From positions 6,245 through 17,165 of the forward strand of contig ML210549.1 of the NCBI GenBank assembly GCA_004369085.1: DNA of 10,921 nucleotides. Direction: 5' to 3'. The position numbers and the translations under genes are program-made. Below the pieces are notes generated by a model. It did not search any database. It saw nothing but the letters and a program-made list of their open reading frames with translations, and was not told the origin of the DNA. Below, one piece after another: positions 1 through 8,348 of this stretch. The stretch comes from Coprinopsis marcescibilis (lineage: Eukaryota; Basidiomycota; Agaricomycetes; Agaricales; Psathyrellaceae). Within the stretch, counting starts at the first letter, position 1, and every line of letters begins with the position of its first letter.

Positions 1-1624
1 TATCAGATAAGTGAGTTGGCGAATTTACTCATCCTCACCTCGAAGCACACTTTGCCAAAGGAATAGATGTCTGATAGGATCGTTGGCTGTTCTTCGTTGG
101 AGAAGAGAAGCTCAGGGGCTGACATCCGCAGATCTAAGTCCATTGTCCGGGCCCTCAAGCCAACATTTGTCAAGCAGGCTCTCCCACCACTTGTGATCAA
201 TATATTGGACTGTATACGACTTGGTCATGTTCGCAATTTGCGCCACAAGAGAGCTCCCACTTACACATCTTACATTGCCACAGACGATTTCGGGAGTGCG
301 ACTGTGGAGATAGTGAAGTCCCCGTGCAATATCAAGTGCCTACACAGCCATTTCAATTGCAACCGTAGATTGCTTCAGGAAATACTCGGATGCACCAAAC
401 TCATTCGATCAGCGCTTGCGTTATGGGAGAGATATTCAAGGACATTGCCACTCTCCATCCACAGCGTAATAGCAGACGGTAAGTAGTAATCCCCAGAGCC
501 AAGTAGACAGAGCCTGTAAAACGGAACTATGTGGGGGTTCTCGCATTGGCTCCAATGCAATGCATGCAATAGATGTTCCTGGAAGAGAAGAAAAAGTGAG
601 GCCTACACAACAGTGCTGCAGTATTTGACCGCCTACTTTGATCAGTTTTCTTGGTTTATATGCTGATGGCTGAATCAACTTGATCGCAACTGATTGTTTC
701 TCAATCGCTCCCTTCCACAGCTTCTGACGCTCGCGAGGATTCTCTTGCTCAGTGAACATGATGTACTCCGAGGGGCATGAAAGACGCTCAGGGAGTAATC
801 CTGTGGCTTCTGATATCGACAGGAGAGCCTCAAGGACATCTGATTGAACACCATCGCATGACACTTCTTGAATCTAAGGAGCCAGCCCCATTGAACCCCA
901 GCCCTCTAATGATTGATGATTAAGCCGGCAAGCATGGACTCACTTCTTGGAAAAGGCTGACAAGGGCTTCATGGCGATTGCGTGTAGGCACAGATTTGAC
1001 GTACTCCATCACTGACTCCTGCGTTGGATGGTTCAATGTACATCAATTTTAAGAATTCCTTCCATAGTTGCCTTGCTCTGTTTATGGGCCTCAACACGGT
1101 TGCTTCTGGTAGCAGCATACACGCACCGATTCTGAGCCTAAGAAGCGGATGAGGGTGTCAATGATTGCATGATGCTGGAGACATTGGTCCTTGATTTTGA
1201 CAGTGGACCACTGATTGTACAGATCCAGGACAGATTTCAACAAACTACACAAGCGCATTGTAATAAGCATTTGATTTCTGATGTGTATTATGCTGATCTC
1301 AGCTCGGAGACCTCACCTGATGCTCACTTTCGACTGGGATGCCAAGGCAAGGCAGAGCAGGAATGTTTGCTAAGTTTGTATCATGCAACAATGTGGAGTG
1401 CCATAAGTATTAAGCAACAAGTCAGAATACGAATACTTGTGTAGGATACTGGCAAGACTCACAGGAAATAGCCCTTTGGTCATTTCTTCAGCAACAGCTT
1501 GGAGATCTTGTGGAAAAAGCTCCTTGATTGCACCAAGGTTCTCATCGTTGGCCTTCAACCACTCCACCGCATTCGGAAGGCCACTGTGCAGAGGCTTGTG
1601 AAGCAGGTCGATTATATGATGCAT
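1..1624 (-). CDS. Protein kinase-like (TKL-type) pseudokinase, 8 exons visible, 3' end outside window
   Basis: Exons on the minus strand: 1624-1463, 1369-1317, 1244-1127, 1018-944, 873-637, 578-396, 339-265 and 209-39. All introns are GT...AG and the phases join without a stop, giving about 358 residues; the next intron starts at 38 and leaves the window. The first ~160 residues look helical and I do not recognise them. The kinase domain shows VAIK (Lys ~201), a post-intron Glu ~216 suiting helix C, PHIVPFYRL, LHYLHS, SAPELL (APE ~332-334) and SDIYSFGKVCFE. Key residues are missing: PRERQKLWKG stands where the glycine loop should be; the HGD/HRD triad reads CGN (~296-298, catalytic Asp to Asn); DFG reads NVG (~316-318). 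Known of the family: fungal TKL kinases phosphorylate Ser/Thr or Tyr and are multiplied in Agaricomycetes. Inferred: a catalytically weak or dead scaffold kinase. The start ATG at 1624 is the first Met of exon 1; earlier exons are possible. The 1019-1126 intron is the least certain. Confidence 0.8.
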
Positions 1625-2297
1625 TACCACAATGTGTAGCAAGTGTCACTTGAGCAGTCGGTAGTGTGGTTATAAGGAAAGGATGGAATGCTGGGAAAAC
1701 AAGGCAGAATGGGCAGTGTAACCCCTATCGCCCGGTCACATTTGCTGGCGTCTAATAGGTACAATGTATAGACCATTGCCCTCACATTTAAACTGCATGA
1801 GCCTAACTCCTTGATTTCTTGCCTTTATCAGAAAACAGCTAGTCATCACATACATATATATATATATATATCAGGTCAATCAAGTAGGCGATGGAAGCAC
1901 GGTGTCACAAACACTGCCAGTGCTGAACAGGACTATGTTGAAGGTCAGTCGAACATGTGATTGAGACTGGATTGAATTAGGCCAGTCAGTCAAACGGGGT
2001 ATGCATCGGTATGAGGAACCTCATTGTAAATCGATAAGGGTATGACATTGGAATGATCGAGCTTAAATCCACTTGCACGCCCCACGGTCCGAACTTCAGT
2101 TCTTGCCGAGCCCTTTCAAGCATCAGTTACAAATTCATGCAAGTTGTGCGCAGTTGGCTCCAGGTATACATCTTCCATCTGACTGCATGATTGCCGCCCT
2201 TTACCTTATTTGTGACTAACTTTTGAAGAAAAGTACGTCAGGCAGCAATGGTGTGCGTACAGAAAACCAAGAACACCTCCATTAAAGCTGTGCATTC
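1625..2297. other. Intergenic stretch, no gene seen
   Basis: I see no convincing exon on either strand here. It is the upstream flank of the minus-strand kinase gene and holds an (AT)9 tract. Bases about 2241-2274 resemble, weakly and in inverted orientation, bases about 3845-3879, so the foldback element may extend this far with a 20-odd-base gap. Confidence 0.6.
1854..1871. repeat. (AT)9 microsatellite
   Basis: Eighteen bases of uninterrupted AT dinucleotide lie about 230 bases upstream of the proposed kinase start. This is a simple-sequence repeat with no assigned role. Confidence 0.95.
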
Positions 2298-2338
2298 CAC
2301 AGGGTGGCAGGACTGATATTCCTGGGCCATAAAATCGT

Positions 2339-2343
2339 GAAAG
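2339..2343. repeat. Left target-site duplication of the solo LTR (GAAAG)
   Basis: GAAAG lies directly before the TG of the LTR and is repeated at 2791-2795. The undisturbed right arm has a single copy in inverted form (CTTTC, 3795-3799). Confidence 0.8.
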
Positions 2344-2790
2344 TGTTAAGGATTAAAACGGAATGACACTTCGTATCGTCCTTTAACACTGTTCTAGCGA
2401 CTTTTATGCTTGATGATCTTTATTTGTGACTATGTTGGAAGTTCTACTCTTGAGTATGAACTAACACTAGACTTCTTTGAATAAACGATTGGATTGGGTT
2501 TGCACTAGAAGAGTATTGGATTTTGAAGGTATGTATGATTGTAACACTTAAGAACGAAGTAAAGAACTATTGACTAAACTACATAGGTTTATATACTAAA
2601 AGGCATGTGGTAATGGTGAGGCGTAAGCCTCATGTATGTATGTAGGTTTCGGTAAGGTTTTAATGAGTCTTACTAACTATGAAGTCATGCGCAGTAAAGA
2701 TGAGTAAGACTAAGATCGAAATGAAAGATGTGAGGTATACATGAGGTATATATCATAATCATATGGTAGTAAGCATAAATGTTCATAACA
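2344..2790. mobile_element. Solo LTR of an LTR retrotransposon (447 bases)
   Basis: It begins TGTTAAGG and ends TTCATAACA, so it has the TG...CA ends and short inverted termini (TGTTA/TAACA) typical of LTRs. It is flanked by the direct duplication GAAAG (2339-2343 and 2791-2795). The foldback right arm shows the same site without the block. Inside are TATATA (2590-2595) and, further left, AATAAA (2480-2485). No internal gag-pol, primer-binding site or second LTR is present, so it fits a remnant of LTR-LTR recombination. TGTTA...TAACA ends with a 5-base duplication are common in Copia-type elements, but the superfamily is not proven. Confidence 0.85.
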
Positions 2791-2795
2791 GAAAG
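2791..2795. repeat. Right target-site duplication of the solo LTR (GAAAG)
   Basis: GAAAG lies directly after the terminal CA of the LTR, and the left arm of the foldback element resumes from here. Confidence 0.8.
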
Positions 2796-2870
2796 GATCA
2801 AGAAATAATAATTCAATAGTGTTATGATATTCTTGGCCGAGAAATATCAGTAACCAATTGTTTTAACAAA

Positions 2871-3110
2871 ATCCATTGAGGAAATCGAAAAAGGATCGAA
2901 CCCTTGATTTTGCCACGGTATCCTTGGTGGAGTATTGTAAAAGGATCAAAACAAACAATCTTTGTCTTGGGAAATCGAAAAGGGATCAAAGGTCCGATTT
3001 TTTTGCAGAAATCCACATGGAGAATCAAAATAATATCAAAGGTTCGATATTCCTGCAGGAACCCACTTGGAGAATCCAAAATGATTGATGGCCTTGGCAA
3101 AATAATCCCA
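2871..3110. repeat. Degenerate ~50-base tandem units inside the left arm
   Basis: Units begin near 2871, 2920, 2964, 3011 and 3061. Each starts with a variant of ATCCA/ACCCA-TTGG and is followed by runs such as GAAATCGAAAAAGGATC or AATCAAAATAATATC and then a CGA/TTCGAT core. Spacing is about 43-50 bases. The same units recur mirrored in the right arm (about 3500-3730). Confidence 0.6.
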
Positions 3111-3145
3111 CTTAGAACAAGAGGTGCTGCCAATCCAGGATACTA

Positions 3146-3192
3146 GTACTGGTAAGTTCAAAGGCACCTCGTGGCGATCATTTATTTGCCAG
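3146..3192. mobile_element. 47-base insert flanked by TACTA duplication
   Basis: TACTA at 3141-3145 and 3193-3197 flanks a 47-base block absent from the right arm, where the sequence passes straight from CCAGGATACTA into TGTCAG (in complement). The block's ends are near-inverted (TACTGGTAA against TTGCCAGTA when the duplication is included). It is too short for a normal MITE, so it could be a deleted element or filler DNA from break repair. Confidence 0.5.
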
Positions 3193-3208
3193 TACTATGT
3201 CAGAAATC

Positions 3209-3428
3209 CTGAAATAGGGCCAGCAACGGATCACCATTGCAGGCCATTCTCTTGATCTTGGTGGCGTCGTGGCCCATTGGACATGAGTTCTTCCGAAGTT
3301 CTCGGTGGCGTTCCCAGGTCATTGGGTATTGTTGGGGGCCTCCGTTCCACAGAATCCCCTTTTATAGCCACACCGGGAAGGCCGCCTTCCGTTGCACACC
3401 ATTGCACGCCGGTGAACCAGCTAAATAA
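3209..3428. other. Loop (spacer) of the foldback element
   Basis: These 220 bases have no inverted partner. A short open frame crosses the stretch but lacks codon or domain support. I see no gene here. Confidence 0.6.
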
Positions 3429-3840
3429 GATTTCTGACATAGTATCCTGGATTCAAGTTGGCGGCACCTCTCGTTCTAAGTGGGATTATTTCGCCAAGGC
3501 CATCAATCATTTTGGATTCTCCAAGTGGGTTCCCACAGGAATATCAAACCTTCAGTATTATTTTGATCCTCCATGTGGATTTCTGCAACAAAATCAGACC
3601 TTTGATCCCTTTCGATTTCCCAAGACAAAGATTGTTTGTTTCAATCCTTTTACAATACTCCACCAAGGATACTGTTGCAAAATCAAGGGTTTGATCCTTT
3701 TTCGATTTCCTCAATGGATTTTGTTAAAACAATTGGTTACTGATATTTCTCGGCCGAGAATATCGTAACACTATTGAATTATTATTTCTTGATCCTTTCA
3801 GGATTTTATGGCCCAGGAATATTGGTCCTGCCCCCTTGTG
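3429..3840 (-). repeat. Right arm of foldback element (uninterrupted)
   Basis: This is the continuous partner of the left arm. It carries the joined, pre-insertion versions of both interrupted sites: around 3792-3805 for the LTR site and around 3440-3446 for the small insert. It also has about 6 bases (around 3454-3460) that the left arm lacks. It ends roughly 65 bases from the stop of the WD40 pseudogene. Confidence 0.85.
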
Positions 3841-3906
3841 TTTGCTTGGTTACTGTATACAACAATTATTGGTGCTCCCACAGTCTCTGAGTGATGCCAT
3901 GCTACA

Positions 3907-4815
3907 CTACACGTGCCGTACCTCATCAGACAGTGCTAATTCACCATCCCAGACCTGAATGGTGTTGTCATGCGAACTAGACACAAGAAACTTCCCATTG
4001 GATGAAAGTGCAACAGACCAAACCATGCCCATGTGTCCCCACAGCAGCTTCTGCACCTGCCTACCAGACTCCACGTTCCATATACGCAGAGTCATGTCAT
4101 TTGATCCAGAGACGATGTATTTACTGTTTGGTGAAAAGATCACAGAATTGACATCATCTGTGTGCCCTTGCAAAGGTGCCCCAATCTCCTCCCCTGTCTT
4201 TGCATCCCATATTTGTGCTGTCCTATCCCACAATCCCGACGCTATTTTCAACCCATCTGGAGAGATGGCTTCACTCCAGACCCCATCCTTGTGCCCCATC
4301 ATTGTCATAACCTCCACTCCTGACTGTATGTTCCAGACACAAACCGTACTGTCATGATCAGAGCCAGATACAATCCAAACCCTATCAACGGATATCACAA
4401 CAGACCATACCCACCTGTGTGCCCTTTTAGTGGTGGGACTGCCAAACCCCCTGTCTTTGTGTTCCAGACATGGATGACTCCATTTGCTGACCCAGACACG
4501 ATTTGTGACCCATCAGGAGAAATTGCAACAGACAGGACATTGGAAGTGTGTTCCCTCAACGGTGAAGGTACTACTTCTTGTCCCGTTTGTGCATCCCAGA
4601 TGCAGACTGTGCGATCCTCCAAGCCGGATACAATTATGTTGCTGTCTGCTGAACATACAACTGAGCGAACTACATCACTGTGACCTCTCAGCAGCTGCCC
4701 CACATGCTCTCCAGTTGTTGCATCCCAGATCCCAAGGAGACAATATGCTTGTGATCTGGAGTTATGGTAACTAAGGTGACATCCCCTGTGTGCCCTGCAA
4801 GCTTCATAATGCACA
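3907..4815 (-). pseudogene. Seven-blade WD40 repeat protein, broken
   Basis: Seven WD40 blades can be read in order on the minus strand, each with GH...SVAISPDG...IVSGS-D-T-IWD/VWN features, so one complete beta-propeller is present. Such propellers are protein-interaction platforms; this type with high blade similarity is common in fungal NACHT-WD40 (HET-E-like) proteins, but no NACHT domain is visible. Two lesions break it. In blade 1 the reading shifts at 4731-4735, where about 19 bases are missing between IVS and IWDATTGE. In blade 4 one base is missing near 4411-4416 between GHT and WVWSVV. The frame closes with TAG at 3907-3909. A possible acceptor (CTAAC...CCAG) sits just before 4815, but no upstream exon was found. 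The end lies close to the foldback element. Sequencing error could explain one lesion, hardly both. Confidence 0.8.
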
Positions 4816-5892
4816 CTGGATGGGTATGGCAGTTAGACATCCATATATCCTATACTATAAACAGCTACGCTCACAGTTTGTAAAATCCTCTATAAAGTTG
4901 CATGTTATCTTGTACCACTCTTCTTCTAAAGGTGGAGATCTGTTCAGCAACTAGACAGACATGGATGCAGAACAACGGAGTCCACGTCTTTCACTGCAGC
5001 GAAGGGCATCTTTTGAAGGACTCAGAATGTATCCAAAGTCCAACATAGAATTTAAGATTTTGGACAAAGGATTTAGAGCTGCCGAAAACTAAAAATTATA
5101 ATACATCTAAATTGTAGTAATATACGAAATTCTAGACCGATTTTGGTCCATAAAAAATCTTAAGTTATGTGTGAATTTCAGGGGCCTTTGAATTCGTCCT
5201 GAATGCAACATTTGGCGTTGATTTTGAATTGCTTACAATGTTGAATTCTGGGTTATATTCTTAATGTCCCAAAATTCTTCTCAAGATGGTATATTCAAGC
5301 AAGATAAAAATGTAACAATTTGGTGATGAGTTTTGAGTCATTCGGAATTGGACCTAAGATGTTATGTTTTGCGGTTAGATTTTGGAGGCATCGAAAGGAG
5401 GCACGAACACTAAATTTTGGTCCAAAAAAAATGCATCGCATGCTAATCATGTGCTGGAGTGCCTCACAAGGATGCGCTGAGTGAGTCTGGGGAGATTGTT
5501 GCCATGTTAGACCCATCGCTTTCAGAGGGAAGCCATGTCTGGGTAATCGTCAAACAAGTACATTCAATTTGGTCTGGCGGTACCACTGCTTTAGCAGAAA
5601 TTGGTCAAAAAGATGACTCACTCACTGTACAGCATTCGTGGCAATGAAGTCGTAGCCTAACCCACATAGAGAAAGAATGATTTTGATTTCAAATGGATAC
5701 ACATTACAATAAGACACCCAGGTGTCTGATATTAGTCAAGTTTCAAGGCATTGTTTCTGGACACGGACTCTGGAAGCGGTGTTGTTTGCTCAGTGTGAAA
5801 CGCACTGGTCTGCTGCTCCTTCACAGTCAACATTGGTTGGTAGTAATTAGATAGCGCGTTTGTTAGCCCAATGCAATTCCTGAAGAGTGAAA
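4816..5892. other. AT-rich intergenic stretch, no convincing gene
   Basis: I find no exon with recognisable motifs on either strand. It contains a weak dispersed direct repeat (GATTTTGGA at 5056 and 5378; TTTTGGTCCA at 5141-5150 and 5415-5424, each followed by an A-rich run) and a perfect 7-base hairpin (AGACACC at 5712-5718 with GGTGTCT at 5721-5727). A 43-codon frame from ATG 4961 has no support beyond length. Downstream exons or 3' UTR of the WD40 gene at 5893-7100 may lie in 5730-5892. Confidence 0.5.
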
Positions 5893-7100
5893 CTATTTCC
5901 TCACAACAACAGTCCGCACACCGTCTGGAAAGTGAATCAGTGTGGGTGGGTAGAATAAGGAACAATAGACGTACTGTGCAGAAGAATATCCTTTGGAGAC
6001 GATGAGGAAAGTGGAAATACATAGACCACTCCATAAGGAGCTGGACATGCCACTGCAGATCCATTCTCAATGAAAGCGGCATCCTTTGTCTTGGTATGCT
6101 TCCCAGGTATGAGGAACAAGATCTTTCTTGATAAGGTTGTTGACGAGTAAAGATCAAACCCCTTGTGTATATTGTTGAGGAGGGTGAGGGAGTGATTTTG
6201 GCTCAATGCGACCCCACCACTATAGTCCAAATGTCAGATCTTGAGGCCTTATCAATAACATGTACAAGAGACATACATAGGTGTTGGCACACATCATTCT
6301 GCCTTGTGCGCTCCGGTTTTTGCATCGATAGTTAGCCTGAATGTAGATCTAGATTAGTGACCACTTCATTACCAAGCAACAAAGAAGGTATTACCTTTGG
6401 CCAGTATGCAACGTGTAGGCAACAACACCCTCTGAGTCACTGTCGAAATGAAGTTGACGTATTGTGAAGCTGCCCAGAGATTTGTACTTCCAAGATAGCT
6501 TGAGTTTGACTGCAGTACCATGATGGGATTTTAGAACACAGAAACTAGAACAAAATCAGAAAGAACCCACAGTTGGTGTTGACATTATAAGCCCTAATCT
6601 CCCCACAGTTGTCACAGACAATTAGGCGCTGATTTGCACTATCAAAATCAAGGTCATCAATGGACGTGTTCTTGAAGATGTTTTCTGATGTCACGATGCG
6701 ACCCTGAGGACAATAATTCAGTGCCAGTAGATATGATGCAAACTTGGAGACATACATTAGCATTGTTGTATTTGTAAAGCACCATCTGCCCTCTTGCAGT
6801 CCCAATGAACAAGAACCAGGAGGCGTGGGATGCCTTGAACCATTTAACAACAGTGGTTTGAGCCCAGTTTGAGTCCTTGTCCCATAGTTCAAGGATAAGC
6901 TTTAACTTGCTGACATTCCATAACTTGACAGTGGTGTCTGAGGCTAGGTAGGAGTGAGTACTTATATCCAAAATACAAGCATGTAACATACATGCGCTTG
7001 CCAGAATCTCCCCATCGTCAGTGAGGGCGAGTCAAGTGATAGGGGCTTCATGACCAGGTAACTTTCCCAGGAGGCGATAGCTCTAAAGAGGGTGTGTCAT
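5893..7100 (-). pseudogene. WD40-type beta-propeller protein of a basidiomycete family, broken
   Basis: Exons on the minus strand: 7100-6992, 6943-6756, 6703-6571, 6509-6395, 6336-6293, 6219-5975 and 5924-5893 (TAG). Introns are 48-73 nt. Readable parts include SYRLLGKLPGHEAPIT, LALTDDGEILASA joining SSDTTVKLWNVSKL across a phase-1 intron, FLFIGTARGQMVLYKY, LDFDSANQRLIVCDNCGEI, LTIDAKTGA, GVALSQNHSLTLL and GVVYVFPL. I recall this order (GHEAPITCLAL..., KLWN, GFDLY, GAVYVF) from a WD40 family common in Agaricomycetes; its role is unknown. Lesions: TGA at 7034-7032 where the family has a residue between PIT and LAL; TAG at 7085-7083 in frame with ATG 7100 (unless TTTAG is an intron end); and a one-base frame mismatch in the 6336-6293 exon, since the next exon needs phase 2 but gets phase 1. 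The C-terminus is also short. It is unrelated in detail to the WD40 pseudogene at 3907-4815. Confidence 0.7.
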
Positions 7101-7248
7101 TACAGAGCATGCATCGCACTTCGTGATTACACGTACTGTTGAAAAGGAGAACAAGGAAAAATGCTTGAGGAAAGTGCAAATTAGGATGAAGGAGAACATT
7201 TTTGAGGGGAGCAACAGGATGATGAGGAGACGTCCTTATATCATCTCC

Positions 7249-7338
7249 CTCTCTTTTGTGAATGCCAAGCGCCTGAGATAGTGATGGGTCTCTCTCTCTT
7301 TTGTTGATGCTGAGTGCCCAAAATAGTGATGGCTGTCA
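7249..7338. repeat. Two-copy 45-base tandem repeat between divergent genes
   Basis: Two units (7249-7293 and 7294-7338) share CTCTCTTTTGT at their start and ATAGTGATGG at equivalent positions (7278-7287 and 7323-7332), with substitutions in between. They sit in the ~410 bases between the divergent starts at 7100 and 7510. A promoter role is possible but unproven. Confidence 0.75.
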
Positions 7339-7426
7339 ATGACGGCGTGGTGACAGGGGATTGCCACAACTACTTCAATGTTGCTGGTAATTGATAGGGC
7401 AAATTCTAGAAGCATGCAGCCTTTGG

Positions 7427-7433
7427 TATAAAG
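7427..7433 (+). promoter_or_regulatory. TATA box candidate for the gene at 7510
   Basis: TATAAAG in the context GGTATAAAGGCC lies about 80 bases before the ATG at 7510, a reasonable TATA distance for a fungal gene. Assigned by motif and position only. Confidence 0.5.
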
Positions 7434-7509
7434 GCCCCTTCGTCCAATCACCCAAGACCTATCCTTCAAGTCTGGGGCGGAGGGTCTACCAATTCCTATT
7501 ACAACAGAA

Positions 7510-8348
7510 ATGGATTTTGACATTACAGAGGGGCGGGTCGTCGAGAATCGAAGACTGGCACTGTTAGCCAAAGGAGGAGGGACCTCTGTAAGGCCTTCAG
7601 AGGTTAAAATCGACATGTGGGAGTGGGACCAATCCCCTCTGACTTCCAATGAAGAAGACAACAAAAATGATGACAATGACAGGGTAAACATTGCTGATCA
7701 GGGAGGGAAAGAGAGCATGAAGAGGGGTGTTGGTTTGATAAAAAAACCGCCAGGTGAACCAGGTCACCTAGGAAGTGGAGGGTTCAACATCGCACAGGTG
7801 ATTGGATGGCCTGAGGCTGAATTCACCAAGCTTCAGGTAAGCAAACAGTGAAGAGTTTGCAGGGACTAGACTTGCCCTTCAACAGGAATTCATTGCAACC
7901 GAGTGCAAAGCTCTTTTCGACACCGATAAAAGTCTGAAGTTTCAGAACAAAGCAATATGTGCGAAGATCTATGAGAAGGTAAGACATTGGATACTGCATC
8001 ATGATGATAAAGATGATTAACATACCATTAGGCAGTACAACAGTATCCGGTGCTGCGGAAATTCGACCAGGATTGGCCTGTTCGCTCATTAATGAAGATG
8101 CACCTAAAGAATATGTCGCAGAGATCCTGTGTTCAGAAGATGGCTGCAAAAATACAGAAGGTCAGTTGGCGATACAAGTATGTGTACTGTGAACTCACCG
8201 TGCTGTTCTCTAGATTGTCTCTACAGCCATGGGCACGGAAACAAGTAAAGGAGCTGCCTCAAAGTGGAAGGTTGATGAGGAGGGTTCCGTTACAGAGGAA
8301 GGAGATAGTGGGGAGGATCCACCTGCGAAGAAGAAGGTCAGGATTTGA
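7510..8348 (+). CDS. Uncharacterised 227-residue protein with C-terminal nuclear localisation motif, 4 exons, intact
   Basis: Exons 7510-7836, 7886-7978, 8032-8160 and 8214-8348 (TGA) join in phase 0 at every junction; introns are 49, 53 and 53 nt with GTAAGC/GTAAGA/GTCAGT donors. ATG 7510 opens the frame behind a TATA box. Residues 1-75 are acidic and low in structure (NEEDNKNDDNDR). The middle part, KKPPGEPGHLGSGGFNIAQV through IGWPEAEFTKLQ and PVLRKFDQDWPVRSLMKMHL, resembles from memory a recurring uncharacterised basidiomycete family with a Gly-rich patch followed by a WP..D/R motif. The tail (EEGDSGEDPPAKKKVRI) is acidic and then shows a basic cluster like the SV40-type nuclear import signal, so a nuclear protein is inferred. 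No enzyme motif, signal peptide or membrane segment is seen. The clean splicing contrasts with its broken neighbours and argues that it is functional or recently so. Confidence 0.8.

Larger units (their letters stand above)
2298..3208 (+). repeat. Left arm of foldback element (with insertions)
   Basis: It is inverted relative to the right arm. Two blocks absent from the partner arm interrupt it: the solo LTR at 2344-2790 and the 47-base insert at 3146-3192. Open frames on both strands here are mirrored in the other arm, so they do not indicate protein coding. Confidence 0.85.
2298..3840. mobile_element. Large foldback (inverted-repeat) element, disrupted by two later insertions
   Basis: The left arm (2298-2343 plus 2791-3145 plus 3193-3208) is the reverse complement of the right arm (3429-3840) with scattered mismatches and a few small gaps. 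Arms are about 410 bases each once the insertions are removed, and they surround a 220-base loop (3209-3428). Examples of pairing: CCTGGGCCATAAAATC at 2321-2336 with its complement at 3802-3817; TACTATGTCAGAAATC at 3193-3208 with its complement at 3429-3444. Each arm contains degenerate tandem units of about 45-50 bases, as known for FB/Galileo-type foldback elements. I see no transposase, so it would be non-autonomous. Target duplications at the outer edges were not identified and the outer limits are approximate. An alternative origin is a segmental inverted duplication. Confidence 0.8.

Noticed and set aside
67..486. Plus-strand open frame of 139 codons
   Set aside because: It is antisense to kinase exons that have recognisable motifs and consistent splice phases.
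1854..1871. AT run as a TATA promoter
   Set aside because: It is a pure dinucleotide repeat about 230 bases from the nearest proposed start, better explained as a microsatellite.
2822..3768. Long open frames on both strands in the foldback arms, coding for near-identical peptides
   Set aside because: They are mirror images produced by the inverted repeat; the peptides show no domain, and the frames differ in extent between arms.
4961..5092. Plus-strand 43-codon frame with an RRASF motif
   Set aside because: Such a motif is frequent by chance; the frame is short and has no other support.
5459..5647. Plus-strand open frame of 62 codons
   Set aside because: No motif, no splice partner and no promoter signal were seen.
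5732..5924. Possible continuation of the second WD40 gene beyond TAG 5893
   Set aside because: An open minus-strand frame exists, but it is out of phase with the best intron (5925-5974) and lacks WD40 features.
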